Source: an uncultured Draconibacterium sp.
GTDB taxonomy: Bacteria > Bacteroidota > Bacteroidia > Bacteroidales > Prolixibacteraceae
Assembly (NCBI RefSeq): GCF_963676735.1
Contig: NZ_OY781464.1
Span: 4,683,001 to 4,747,000, forward strand
Direction of reading: 5' to 3'
Length of the DNA stretch: 64,000 nt
This document shows, in pieces, positions 16,066 through 24,429 of the stretch. Under the pieces are notes generated by a model. The model was not told the DNA's origin and searched no databases. It was given only the letters and a program-made list of their open reading frames with translations. Within the stretch, counting starts at the first letter, position 1, and every line of letters starts with the position of its first letter. A program made the translations under genes and the position numbers.

Positions 16066-17352
16066 TTATTTTGTTTCTTCTTCATCTTTTTCAGGGTGTC
16101 CGAACGGAACAAGGCGTGCCGCAATAAATGCCGGAATAGTTGCTACCAGCACCCATGCAAAAAACAGTTTGTAGCCCAGCCAGTCGCTAAAATAACCACT
16201 TAGCATCGAGGGCACCATAAACCCAAGATTCATAATTCCGGTGGCAAAAGCATAATGTGCCATTTTGTATTTTCCGGGAGCAACCTGCTGCATCATAAAC
16301 AGCATCAGTCCAACAAAACCAAAACCATAGCCAAAGTATTCGAAAACCACTGCGGCTCCAACAAGATACAGGCTCGAGGGTTGAAAATGGGCAAGTAAAG
16401 CATAAACCAAAAACGGTACGTTAAAGGTGGCAACTAAAAACATTAAAGCCCTTTTTAGTCCTCGCTGAGCGATAAAATAACCGGCTAAGAGCGAGCCTCC
16501 AACAAATGCCGCGGTGCCAAATGTTCCATAAACCACACCAATTTCGGTAGTTGATAAGCCAAGTCCGCCATCGGCAACGGCTGCCTTAAAAAACAGCGGG
16601 GCAATTTTTATGGCAAAACCTTCGGCAAAGCGGTACAGTACAATAAAAGCAATGTACCAGTAAATGTATTTTTTCTGAAAAAAGGTCTTTAATACATCCC
16701 AAAGCGTGGCAAAACCTTCTTTTAGCGATTGTACTTCGGTGCTTGATACCTCGCCAACAGGCAACATGCGCGAGTGGTACAAACCCACCAGGGCCATAAC
16801 GGCAGCAATTCCCAACATAACAGCCACCCAGGCATTTACAACGCCCATTTGTTTTTCCAATACGCCGGCAATGGTTACAAAACCTCCGTAGGCCAAAAAT
16901 TTTCCAACATTGTAACTTGCCCCTTGCCAGCCAATGTAGCGGGCTTGTTGTTTTGATGATAATACACTAAGGTAAACTCCATCGGTGGCAATATCGTTGG
17001 TGGCTCCGCTAAATCCCACAACACCAAGTAAGGCTATAGAGTAGGCAAAAAAATTGGGTAGCGGCAACGAAAAAGCAATAAGCGCAAAAGTAACAGCAGT
17101 AATAAACTGGCAGGTAACAACAAAAAACTTTTTCGATTTAAACATTTCTAAAACCGGACTCCAGAGTGGCTTTAAAGTCCATGGCAGCATAATTAACGAG
17201 GTCCAGAATGCAATTTTACTATCGGAAATCCCCATGTTTTTATACATAATTGCAGTTGATTGTGCCAATACCATAAAAGGTAAGCCCATTGCAAAATAAG
17301 CAGTCGGAACCCAAAGTGCCGGGTTGGTTATGTTATTCTTTTTCTCTACCAT
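16066..17352 (-). CDS. MFS sugar transporter paired with GH130
   Basis: A 428-residue inner-membrane protein with about 12 hydrophobic helices and an AmpG/SLC45-like look (FAMGLPFMVLAQSTAIMYKNMG at the start, MLPWTLKPLWSPVLEMF near residue 60). The central loop is charged (about 200-225). It most likely brings a short mannosyl oligosaccharide into the cytoplasm for the GH130 enzyme encoded 11 bp downstream. Its upstream region, shared with the divergent GH18 gene, contains a near-perfect AT-rich palindrome and a degenerate copy of the ROK operator. Confidence 0.87.
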   Translation of the reverse strand: MVEKKNNITNPALWVPTAYFAMGLPFMVLAQSTAIMYKNMGISDSKIAFWTSLIMLPWTLKPLWSPVLEMFKSKKFFVVTCQFITAVTFALIAFSLPLPNFFAYSIALLGVVGFSGATNDIATDGVYLSVLSSKQQARYIGWQGASYNVGKFLAYGGFVTIAGVLEKQMGVVNAWVAVMLGIAAVMALVGLYHSRMLPVGEVSSTEVQSLKEGFATLWDVLKTFFQKKYIYWYIAFIVLYRFAEGFAIKIAPLFFKAAVADGGLGLSTTEIGVVYGTFGTAAFVGGSLLAGYFIAQRGLKRALMFLVATFNVPFLVYALLAHFQPSSLYLVGAAVVFEYFGYGFGFVGLMLFMMQQVAPGKYKMAHYAFATGIMNLGFMVPSMLSGYFSDWLGYKLFFAWVLVATIPAFIAARLVPFGHPEKDEEETK

Positions 17353-17399
17353 CAGTAGTTTTTGTTGTTAAAGATTGAATGCCGAAAGTAATTTAAATT

Positions 17400-17418
17400 T
17401 ATATTTTTAAAAAATATA
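17400..17418. promoter_or_regulatory. AT-rich palindrome in the MFS/GH18 divergent gap
   Basis: TATATTTTT and AAAAATATA flank a single central A: 9-bp perfect arms, 19 bp in all, about 48 bp upstream of the MFS start. It may be an operator or simply promoter-associated AT-rich DNA. Confidence 0.3.
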
Positions 17419-17424
17419 GCAGCA

Positions 17425-17445
17425 ATTTTAAATATTATTAAAAAG
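17425..17445. promoter_or_regulatory. Degenerate ROK-type operator candidate (site C)
   Basis: The right arm TTAAAAAG (17438-17445) is identical to that of sites A and B. The left arm ATTTTAAA at the same 5-nt spacing matches CTTTTTAA at 6 of 8 positions. It lies 62 bp before the GH18 start and 73 bp before the MFS start. Confidence 0.35.
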
Positions 17446-17506
17446 TTTTTAGTTTTCTTTTTAGATAAACCATACATTTAGAGCCTAAAATTTAAATGAA
17501 ATTAAT

Positions 17507-18700
17507 ATGAGATCAGGCATTTTATTAGCAGTAATTATTAGTTCGTTTCTTTTATTTCAGGCATGTAGTTCAAAACCATCCGAAAAAAAACAAAGTACAT
17601 CGTCAACAGAAAACAGTGGCTACAAGTTGGTTGCGTACGTTGCTGGTTATCGCGATTATGATTTCACACAAATTGATGCTGACGGAATTACGCATATTAA
17701 TTATGCTTTTGGCAATATTCGTAACGGACAAGCTGTATTTGATACCACCAAAATTGACGGGAAAAACTTAACCCCTGTTGATTTGGAAAAATTAGTTGCC
17801 TTAAAAACGAAAAATCCCAATTTAAAAATATTGATCTCTATTGGTGGTTGGAGCTGGTCCGGAGGATTTTCGGATGCAGCTTTAACAGAACAATCGCGCG
17901 CAGTATTTGCAAAAAGTTGTGCAAAAATGGTGAATGACTATCGCCTGGACGGTATCGATTTAGACTGGGAGTATCCGAATCAGCCAGGGGCAGGAAATAC
18001 ATACCGCCCTGAAGACGTACAAAACTTTACGCTGATGTTGCAGAAAGTACGCGAGTCACTTGATGAAATGGCTCGGGCTGAGGGAAAAGAAAAACACTAT
18101 TTGCTTACCATTGCCACTGGTGCTGATATGGCTTATGTTGATAATACTAACCTGGGCGAAGTACAGAAGTACCTCGATTTTATAAACATTATGACCTACG
18201 ATTTTTACAATGGTTGGCACAATACCAATGGGCATCACAGTAATCTAAGCGCCTCGGCAAACCCCGATAAGGATATGAACAGTGTACTTAATGCTGTAAG
18301 CATGCACCTCAAAGCAGGCGTTCCGGCCAAAAAACTGAACCTCGGAATTCCGTTTTATGGCAGAATTTGGAAAGGGGTTGATGCAAGGGACAATGAAATT
18401 CTGTTTAATAAGGCCGAAACTGTGGGGATGGGTATTGATTATGTTGATTTTTGTGAGAATATTAATGCGAATGGTTTTACGCGCTTCTGGGACGAAACTG
18501 CACAGGCGCCATACCTGTGGAACCCGGTGGAGAAGACCTTTATTTCGTATGAAGATGAACAATCCATAGCCTTAAAAATAAACTACCTTAAAGAACAAGG
18601 CCTTGGTGGTGTAATGTTCTGGGAGTATGCAGCCGACAAGGACAAAAAGTTGTTAAATGCCGTTCGTCAGGGATTAAAAAATAAGGCCTCCACAGAATAA
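17507..18700 (+). CDS. GH18 chitinase-like lipoprotein
   Basis: A 397-residue lipoprotein (signal with lipobox LFQAC, C20) carrying a GH18 TIM barrel. The SxGG motif is SIGGWSWSGG (111-120) and the catalytic DxxDxDxE is DGIDLDWE (148-155), with E155 as acid. YDFYNG and GIPFYGR segments and the closing MFWEYAAD complete the barrel. GH18 enzymes cut beta-1,4-GlcNAc links in chitin or the chitobiose core of N-glycans. The insert with YGRIW is more chitinase-like than ENGase-like. It diverges from the MFS/GH130 pair and shares their control region. Confidence 0.9.
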   Translation: MRSGILLAVIISSFLLFQACSSKPSEKKQSTSSTENSGYKLVAYVAGYRDYDFTQIDADGITHINYAFGNIRNGQAVFDTTKIDGKNLTPVDLEKLVALKTKNPNLKILISIGGWSWSGGFSDAALTEQSRAVFAKSCAKMVNDYRLDGIDLDWEYPNQPGAGNTYRPEDVQNFTLMLQKVRESLDEMARAEGKEKHYLLTIATGADMAYVDNTNLGEVQKYLDFINIMTYDFYNGWHNTNGHHSNLSASANPDKDMNSVLNAVSMHLKAGVPAKKLNLGIPFYGRIWKGVDARDNEILFNKAETVGMGIDYVDFCENINANGFTRFWDETAQAPYLWNPVEKTFISYEDEQSIALKINYLKEQGLGGVMFWEYAADKDKKLLNAVRQGLKNKASTE

Positions 18701-18733
18701 CGGAAGCCTTTGAAAAATTGTATTCAAGTATAA

Positions 18734-19171
18734 TTATTTAAAAAAAGGTAGTACGGCATATGTGTAAATAATACATCCCATGCAAACAGCCAATGCAAAT
18801 TCAAGCGAAGCGAAAAATACCAATACTCCGGCAACAATTATTGCAGCAGTAGTAAGATTTGCAATGTATAAACCCGAAATAACCAGCATCATTAAAAAGC
18901 CAAGCCTGGCTGCAAACACCTTTGGTGCTTTTGCAATCGATTTCCCCTTTAAGTTAAGGGCATTTGTAAGGCCATGGCTAATGTAGCTTATGGGGCTGTG
19001 TTTTAGTGGGGTAAACGCACGAATAAAAAAGTCGGCCATAAGTACAAACAAAAATACCGGCGAATCCATAACAAAACCTGCAATTAGAAGCAAAATTCCT
19101 ATTAGTGCATTCAGGCGGGTTATTTTTTCATCGATCTTTTCGTTCGATATTGGGCAAACTAATTGTCTCAT
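18734..19171 (-). CDS. DUF4395-like integral membrane protein
   Basis: A 145-residue protein read from the ATG at 19171, giving the conserved opening MRQLVCPISNEKIDEKITRLNA (CPxS motif at about 5-8). Four hydrophobic segments follow (about 22-45, 85-105, 108-125 and 128-143). The match to DUF4395 is by overall pattern; no function is known. A cysteine pair near the C-terminal helix (LAVCMGC) could be redox-active or bind metal. It stands alone between convergent GH18 and the divergent peptidase gene. Confidence 0.72.
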   Translation of the reverse strand: MRQLVCPISNEKIDEKITRLNALIGILLLIAGFVMDSPVFLFVLMADFFIRAFTPLKHSPISYISHGLTNALNLKGKSIAKAPKVFAARLGFLMMLVISGLYIANLTTAAIIVAGVLVFFASLEFALAVCMGCIIYTYAVLPFFK

Positions 19172-19393
19172 AACTGTCGTGTTAATAGTTATTGCAAATA
19201 AATACAAAAAACTCTTAATATCGGATAAGTGATAAGTGAAAGCTATATTTCTTACAAATATTTAACAAAGACTGTTATTCGTCACCAAAAAAGCCTGTCA
19301 GATGCTTATATTTATCAGGGTAAAAGTAACCGCCATGCAATTGATTTACGGTAAGGTTAAAATGGACCATTAGGAGATGAAACGAATAATTCA

Positions 19394-21250
19394 ATGGAAA
19401 TGAAAAAAAGAGAAAGCCGGTTTTTTAGCAATGTCTTTTTGCTGATGGTAAGTATAGTTGCTTTGGAAATACAAGCCCAGGAAAGCGAGCCTGTGCAGCC
19501 AATTTTTGAAAACGGAGAAGCACAAATAGTAAAAGCTTTTGAAGATCCGGATTATTGGATTCGCGAAGATCTTTGGGTAGAAACTGAATTTGATTCGGAT
19601 GGCGATGGCCGGCCCGATCGTATGCATGTGGATGTAACGCGGCCTCGGCAAACGGAAACCGAAGGATTAAAACTGCCGGTTGTGTACAATACCAGTCCTT
19701 ATTTTGCAGGAACGGCAGGGAATAATCCTGAATACTTCTGGGATGTGCATCATGAATTGGGCGAGAAACCAACGCAATACACTCATCCGCCCGAGGTTAA
19801 ACGACGGGGAATGCGGCCAATTATCTCGAAAGGTCATGTTAAAACCTGGGTTCCTCGCGGTTATGTGGTAGTGCATTCCTCATCGCCGGGAACCGGTTTG
19901 TCTGATGGTTCGCCAACGGTTGGAGGCGATAACGAATCGTTGGCACCCAAAGCAGTAATTGATTGGCTATGTGGCCGTGCAAAAGGTTTTAAAACCCGAA
20001 CCGGAGATGAAGAAGTGTTGGCCTACTGGTGCACCGGAAAAGTGGGAATGACAGGAACTTCGTACAATGGAACCTTGCCCCTGGCAGCTGCCACTACCGG
20101 AGTTGAAGGACTGGAAGCCATCATCCCCATCGCACCAAATACTTCGTATTATCATTATTACCGGTCAAACGGTTTGGTGCGTTCGCCGGGAGGTTACCTG
20201 GGCGAAGACATTGATGTGCTTTTCGATTTTATTCATAGTGGCGATATCGATAGAAGAGCATATGCGCGCCAACATATCAGAGACACGGAGATGCGAAACG
20301 GAATGGATCGGATAACCGGTGATTATAACGACTTTTGGGCCGGAAGAGATTACCTTAATGACATGGGGCCGATGAAAGCTGCTTTACTCATGTCGCATGG
20401 TTTTAACGATTGGAATGTAATGCCCGAACATAGCTATCGTATTTATGAGGCCGCCAAGGCAAAAGGAATTCCATGCCAGATTTATTACCACCAGAATGGG
20501 CACGGCGGACCACCGCCCATTAGCATGATGAACCGCTGGTTTACCCGTTATCTTTTTGGTGTAGAAAATGGTGTGGAGAACGATGCAAAAGCCTGGATAG
20601 TGCGCGAAGAGGATGAGCGCGAAAATCCAACACCTTACAAAGATTATCCTAACCCTGATGCAAGCCTTGTAAAATTATTCCTGAAAGCCGGGGCACCCGG
20701 AAAAGGTGAATTGTTGCCTGTTCAACCTTCAAAACAAGACCCGGAGACTTTGATTGATAACTACTCGTTTTCTGCAGAAGAACTGGCTAAGGCCGAAGAA
20801 ACCTCTCACCGCCTGATTTATGTAAGCCCAAGCCTTAAAGAAGACTTGCACATTTCAGGCAAACCCAAAATAAGTATAAAAGCAGCCAGCAGTAAGGCAG
20901 CCGTTAACCTTTCGGTGTACCTGGTTTCGTTACCATGGGATGAAGGCCGTAGGGTAAAAATTACCGACAATATTATTACACGTGGCTGGGCCGATTTACA
21001 AAACCACAAATCGTTGTGGGAAAGTGAACCGCTTAAACCAGGCCGGTTTTACGAAATGGCTTTTGAATTACAGCCCGACGACCAGGTGATTCGTGCCGGT
21101 CAGCAAATTGGTTTGATGATTTTTTCCAGCGACCGCGATTTTACACTTCGGCCAGCGCCCGGAACAGCATTAACCATTGACCTGGAGGAAACAAGTATCG
21201 AGATTCCGGTAGTTGGTGGAGAGGCGGCATTTTTAAAAGCTGTGCAATAA
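19394..21250 (+). CDS. S15-type Xaa-Pro dipeptidyl peptidase, exported
   Basis: A 618-residue protein with an N-terminal signal segment (about 8-29, ending IQAQ) and an alpha/beta-hydrolase of the PepX/CocE type. The nucleophile is S223 in GMTGTSYNG. The Asp lies in SHGFNDWNVMP and the His in QNGHGG. A C-terminal jelly-roll domain typical of S15 enzymes covers about 430-610. Such enzymes remove Xaa-Pro dipeptides from peptides. Placed between GH18 and GH92, it fits breakdown of glycopeptides in the periplasm. A perfect hairpin terminator follows. Confidence 0.88.
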   Translation: MEMKKRESRFFSNVFLLMVSIVALEIQAQESEPVQPIFENGEAQIVKAFEDPDYWIREDLWVETEFDSDGDGRPDRMHVDVTRPRQTETEGLKLPVVYNTSPYFAGTAGNNPEYFWDVHHELGEKPTQYTHPPEVKRRGMRPIISKGHVKTWVPRGYVVVHSSSPGTGLSDGSPTVGGDNESLAPKAVIDWLCGRAKGFKTRTGDEEVLAYWCTGKVGMTGTSYNGTLPLAAATTGVEGLEAIIPIAPNTSYYHYYRSNGLVRSPGGYLGEDIDVLFDFIHSGDIDRRAYARQHIRDTEMRNGMDRITGDYNDFWAGRDYLNDMGPMKAALLMSHGFNDWNVMPEHSYRIYEAAKAKGIPCQIYYHQNGHGGPPPISMMNRWFTRYLFGVENGVENDAKAWIVREEDERENPTPYKDYPNPDASLVKLFLKAGAPGKGELLPVQPSKQDPETLIDNYSFSAEELAKAEETSHRLIYVSPSLKEDLHISGKPKISIKAASSKAAVNLSVYLVSLPWDEGRRVKITDNIITRGWADLQNHKSLWESEPLKPGRFYEMAFELQPDDQVIRAGQQIGLMIFSSDRDFTLRPAPGTALTIDLEETSIEIPVVGGEAAFLKAVQ

Positions 21251-21269
21251 GCTGTATCAAATAAAAACA

Positions 21270-21315
21270 AAAGAGCTTTATTCAATTCAAAGCGTATTGG
21301 TAAAGCTCTTTTTAT
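21270..21315. terminator. Bidirectional terminator
   Basis: AAAGAGCTTTA (21270-21280) pairs with TAAAGCTCTTT (21301-21311) over a 20-nt loop, with T-rich DNA to the right and A-rich DNA to the left. It serves the S15 peptidase (+) and the lipoprotein gene ending at 21326 (-). Confidence 0.75.
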
Positions 21316-21325
21316 ATTCAAATGG

Positions 21326-21946
21326 TTAGGAAACTGCAACAGATTGTTCGCCATCTAAAAAAACATCGAGCAATTCGCCCGATTGATTAAATACGGCAAT
21401 TCGTTGGGTGTCAATCCACATGGCACAAAGTGGCCCGCAATAGTTCGTCCACTTTAAATCGAGAGTTACCACATAAACCGCTTCATAACTTTTGGTTTCA
21501 ACAGGGCTGCCAACCGAATTGCTTGCAGGCGAAGTATATGTTTCGTAAAAATCAACATCGGCGGTATAACTGAATTCGGCAGTTATAAAAAATACATCTT
21601 CCTTGTTGGCATTGTACTGGTCAATTAAATCAGCGTAGTAGTCAATGGCTTCCGTGGTTATGCAATAAGGAATTAGCACGCCATCAAAATGATTGTAATA
21701 CCACCAGTTGGTTTCCGGCACCTCCATCCCCGACCATTGGGCGGCTTCAACCACTGCTTCGCGTGGCGGGTAATGGGCTTCTGCTTTGCTGATAAGCTCT
21801 GCTTCAAAAGAGTTTTCTGAGAGACGTTCAATAAGCTTGGTATAATTACGTTCGGGAAGCTCAAATTGATCGTCGTCGCTGTCGTTGCTGCACGAAACCA
21901 GCGCTATGATTGCAATGCCAATTAGTAAAAAAAATTTGGTTCTCAT
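21326..21946 (-). CDS. Hypothetical lipoprotein
   Basis: A 206-residue protein with a lipoprotein signal MRTKFFLLIGIAIIALVSC (C19) and a DSDDDQ-type acidic linker, a pattern often seen in surface-exposed Bacteroidota lipoproteins. The body has no family I recognise. Aromatic-rich parts (NWWYYNHFDG, TADVDFYETYTS) and a short CGPLC pair (about 172-176) are visible. It is 51 bp downstream of the GH92 gene on the same strand and may be co-transcribed with it, which would tie it to mannosidase action at the cell surface. Confidence 0.7.
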   Translation of the reverse strand: MRTKFFLLIGIAIIALVSCSNDSDDDQFELPERNYTKLIERLSENSFEAELISKAEAHYPPREAVVEAAQWSGMEVPETNWWYYNHFDGVLIPYCITTEAIDYYADLIDQYNANKEDVFFITAEFSYTADVDFYETYTSPASNSVGSPVETKSYEAVYVVTLDLKWTNYCGPLCAMWIDTQRIAVFNQSGELLDVFLDGEQSVAVS

Positions 21947-21997
21947 CTTAATATGTTTGGTTAATAAGATGGAGTTCCATGGGCAAAGGTTGCGTGC

Positions 21998-24235
21998 TTA
22001 GGGTCTGGCTGTCATAAAAAATTCCAGTTTACCCCCTTTCATTAAGTCGTTGTGCGAAAAGAAAGGAGTATCCAGCGTTTTCCCATTCAGAACAACTTTT
22101 TCCACGAATTTATTTTCTTTTGAATTGTTGTGGGCAATAATCTCGAAAGTGCCCCCAGGAACTTTAACCAAAGCTTTGTCGACAACAGGCCGCCCGATGG
22201 TGTATGTTGGATTGCCGGGGCAAACTTGGTAAAATCCAATGGCGTTAAGTACATACCACGCCGACATTTGTCCACAGTCTTCATTTCCAATGATTCCTGC
22301 CGGCTCCGGAAGATAAAAATCGTAAAGTATGTGGTCAAGGTATTTCTGAGTTTTCCAGCTTGCATTGGTGTAATTGTAAAGATAGGCCATATGGTGGCTG
22401 GGTTCGTTACCATGTGCATACTGGCCAATAAGTCCGGTAATGTCGGCCGAGGCATTTTCGCCTAAAATCTCGGAGCTTGTGGTAAACAAGCTGTCAAGGC
22501 TGCTTTCAAATGCTGCTTTGCCCCCAAAAAGTTTAATTAACCCATCCATGTCGTGTGGTGCAAAGTAGCTCCACTGGTACGCATTTCCTTCGGTATAGTC
22601 GGCATGTTCGTGGTCAGAGTATTTTGGATTAAAAGGCGTACGCCAGCTGCCATCGGCATTTTTTCCGCGCATAAAACCCGTTGAGGTATCAAAATAATGA
22701 CGGTAATTTTTGGCTTTCTCGTAAAACTCGTTGGCTGTTTTTGTATCGCCGGAGGCTTTCGCTATTTCGGCCACACACCAATCGTAATAGGCCATTTCAA
22801 CACCATACGATACCGAGGCGCTGATTGAATCCGAGGGGACAAAATCGTACTTCTCTTTAAAATATATGTGTTTCGGCATAACTTCGGCTGCACGTTTCCC
22901 TTTGTGTTTCTCTAGCCATCCGGCCTGCCATGTGGCCGATGTAACAGCAGCTTCTTTCCAGTGGTTTAAATTGGCATTTGGCACAAGACCTTTAGCCAGG
23001 GCATCGGCCATAACCGAGGTGGCCGGGTAACCCACCATGGTGCCGGTATAGTTTGAAGCCAGTGGCCATTTAGGCAACAAGCCACCTTCGCGGTATTTCT
23101 GAACCAGTGCCTCTGCCCATTCGCCGGCCTTTTGCGGGCGAATAATGGTAATTAGCGGATGAAAAGCTCTGAAGGTATCCCACAATGAAAATACGGTATA
23201 ATTGGTAAATCCTTTCGGTGCCTGACGTATGGTTTTATCCATTCCACGGTAGCGGCCATCAACATCTTGTGCGGTAAATGGCGACAACATGCTGTGGTAA
23301 AGCGCTGTATAAAAGTTGGTTTTTACGGTTTCGTCGCTGGTCGAAATTGTGATTCCCTGCAGTGCTTCACGCCATTCGTTTTGTGCTTTTTCTACACTTT
23401 GCTCAAAGTTCCATCCCGGAAGTTCGGCCTGCATATTTTTATTAGCTCCTTCCTCGTCAACTACTGAAAGGGCAACTTTTACCAGTAATGGCTCATCGTT
23501 TTCTGGAAAGCTGAAATGTATTTTTATGTCTTTTCCGGAGAAGGAAGAGCCTTTTGTTTCTCTATCTTCAACAAAGGTCTTAAACAGGCCGGCTTCTTCC
23601 GAAAACTCGATGCGGTAAGCCACCAAATGATCTTCGGCCCAACCCTTTGTTTTCTGCACTCCTTCAATGGTTTTGTTATCCACAATTTTTACCTTGTTTT
23701 CCATTGTACGGTGGCCCCAGTTCGGTTGCAAAATATGTCCCAGGTCGAGCAAAATATTTCTGTCGCTATTATTTTTAAAAGAATACCGATGAAAACCAAC
23801 ACGTTTGCTGGTGGTTAGTTCGGCCGTAACATCCAGATTTTTAAGATGTACTTTATAATAACCCGGCTCGGCCAACTCTGATGTTTTATCGAAAGTTGCC
23901 ACCGGTTTTAACGCTGTTGAGTTTGAGTAGGGTAGTAATAAAATATCGCCCAAATCGCCGATGCCGGTGCCGCTTAAATGGGTGTGGCTAAAACCATAAA
24001 TTGTTGAATCTTCGTAATGATAACCACTGCTGGCATCCCAGCCCATAATATGGGTATCGGGGCTTAGCTGAACCATGCCAAACGGAAGCGTTGCCCCCGG
24101 AAAAGTATGCCCGTGAAAACCAGTGCCGATAAACGGATCGACATAGTCAAGCGGACTGGTGGAGTTTTGGGTGGTTGTGGTGCTTGTACATGCAAATAAA
24201 AACAGGGCAATCGCAAAAAAATAATACCTGGTCAT
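21998..24235 (-). CDS. GH92 alpha-mannosidase lipoprotein
   Basis: A 745-residue GH92 enzyme with lipoprotein signal MTRYYFFAIALFLFAC (C16). The N-terminal beta-sandwich opens with DYVDPFIGTGFHGHTFPGA. The (alpha/alpha)6 barrel carries the family motifs WDTFRAFHPL, ADYTEGNAYQWSYFAPHD (with the catalytic Glu), GNEPSHHMAYLYN and GNEDCGQMSAWY. These are calcium-dependent exo-alpha-mannosidases, mostly alpha-1,2, acting on N-glycans or yeast mannan. The gene starts just downstream of two palindromes, one identical to the ROK regulator's upstream site. I infer that it belongs to the same regulon. Confidence 0.94.
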   Translation of the reverse strand: MTRYYFFAIALFLFACTSTTTTQNSTSPLDYVDPFIGTGFHGHTFPGATLPFGMVQLSPDTHIMGWDASSGYHYEDSTIYGFSHTHLSGTGIGDLGDILLLPYSNSTALKPVATFDKTSELAEPGYYKVHLKNLDVTAELTTSKRVGFHRYSFKNNSDRNILLDLGHILQPNWGHRTMENKVKIVDNKTIEGVQKTKGWAEDHLVAYRIEFSEEAGLFKTFVEDRETKGSSFSGKDIKIHFSFPENDEPLLVKVALSVVDEEGANKNMQAELPGWNFEQSVEKAQNEWREALQGITISTSDETVKTNFYTALYHSMLSPFTAQDVDGRYRGMDKTIRQAPKGFTNYTVFSLWDTFRAFHPLITIIRPQKAGEWAEALVQKYREGGLLPKWPLASNYTGTMVGYPATSVMADALAKGLVPNANLNHWKEAAVTSATWQAGWLEKHKGKRAAEVMPKHIYFKEKYDFVPSDSISASVSYGVEMAYYDWCVAEIAKASGDTKTANEFYEKAKNYRHYFDTSTGFMRGKNADGSWRTPFNPKYSDHEHADYTEGNAYQWSYFAPHDMDGLIKLFGGKAAFESSLDSLFTTSSEILGENASADITGLIGQYAHGNEPSHHMAYLYNYTNASWKTQKYLDHILYDFYLPEPAGIIGNEDCGQMSAWYVLNAIGFYQVCPGNPTYTIGRPVVDKALVKVPGGTFEIIAHNNSKENKFVEKVVLNGKTLDTPFFSHNDLMKGGKLEFFMTARP

Positions 24236-24240
24236 CGTTA

Positions 24241-24256
24241 TAAAATAATTATTTTA
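24241..24256. promoter_or_regulatory. 16-bp perfect palindrome at the GH92 start
   Basis: TAAAATAATTATTTTA is its own reverse complement and lies 5 bp before the GH92 ATG, in the presumed 5' UTR. It may form a hairpin or be an additional protein site; AT-richness makes chance occurrence possible. Confidence 0.3.
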
Positions 24257-24262
24257 GGGTGA

Positions 24263-24270
24263 CAAAGGTA
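24263..24270 (-). promoter_or_regulatory. -7 promoter element for GH92
   Basis: On the minus strand this reads TACCTTTG, an exact TAnnTTTG, 27 bp before the GH92 start. The palindrome at 24272-24292 lies immediately upstream, filling the interval between -7 and -33, the classic place for a repressor. Confidence 0.55.
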
Positions 24271-24271
24271 G

Positions 24272-24292
24272 CTTTTTAATTATTTTAAAAAG
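24272..24292. promoter_or_regulatory. Palindromic operator candidate (site B)
   Basis: Arms CTTTTTAA and TTAAAAAG flank spacer TTATT. The 21 bp equals the reverse complement of site A at 11576-11596. Divergent -7-like elements abut it on both sides: TACCTTTG toward GH92 and TATTTTTG (24295-24302) toward the M24 peptidase. Confidence 0.6.
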
Positions 24293-24429
24293 AATATTTT
24301 TGACAATGATCCTTGAAAAGTACTGCAAAAAAAAATCATTGCCATTTTTTGCGATATGCTTTCATAGCTTTTGTCAGCGCATTAGAATAGAATTTCTTAC
24401 ATTCACTGGCTCATATAAAAATTGCAATC

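Noticed and set aside
18683..18710. Hairpin AAGGCCTCC / GGAAGCCTT overlapping the GH18 stop
   Set aside because: One mismatch and almost no following T run; too weak to call a terminator.
24241..24256. 16-bp palindrome at the GH92 start as a second ROK operator
   Set aside because: It lacks the CTTTTTAA arms and 5-nt spacer; listed only as a generic palindrome.
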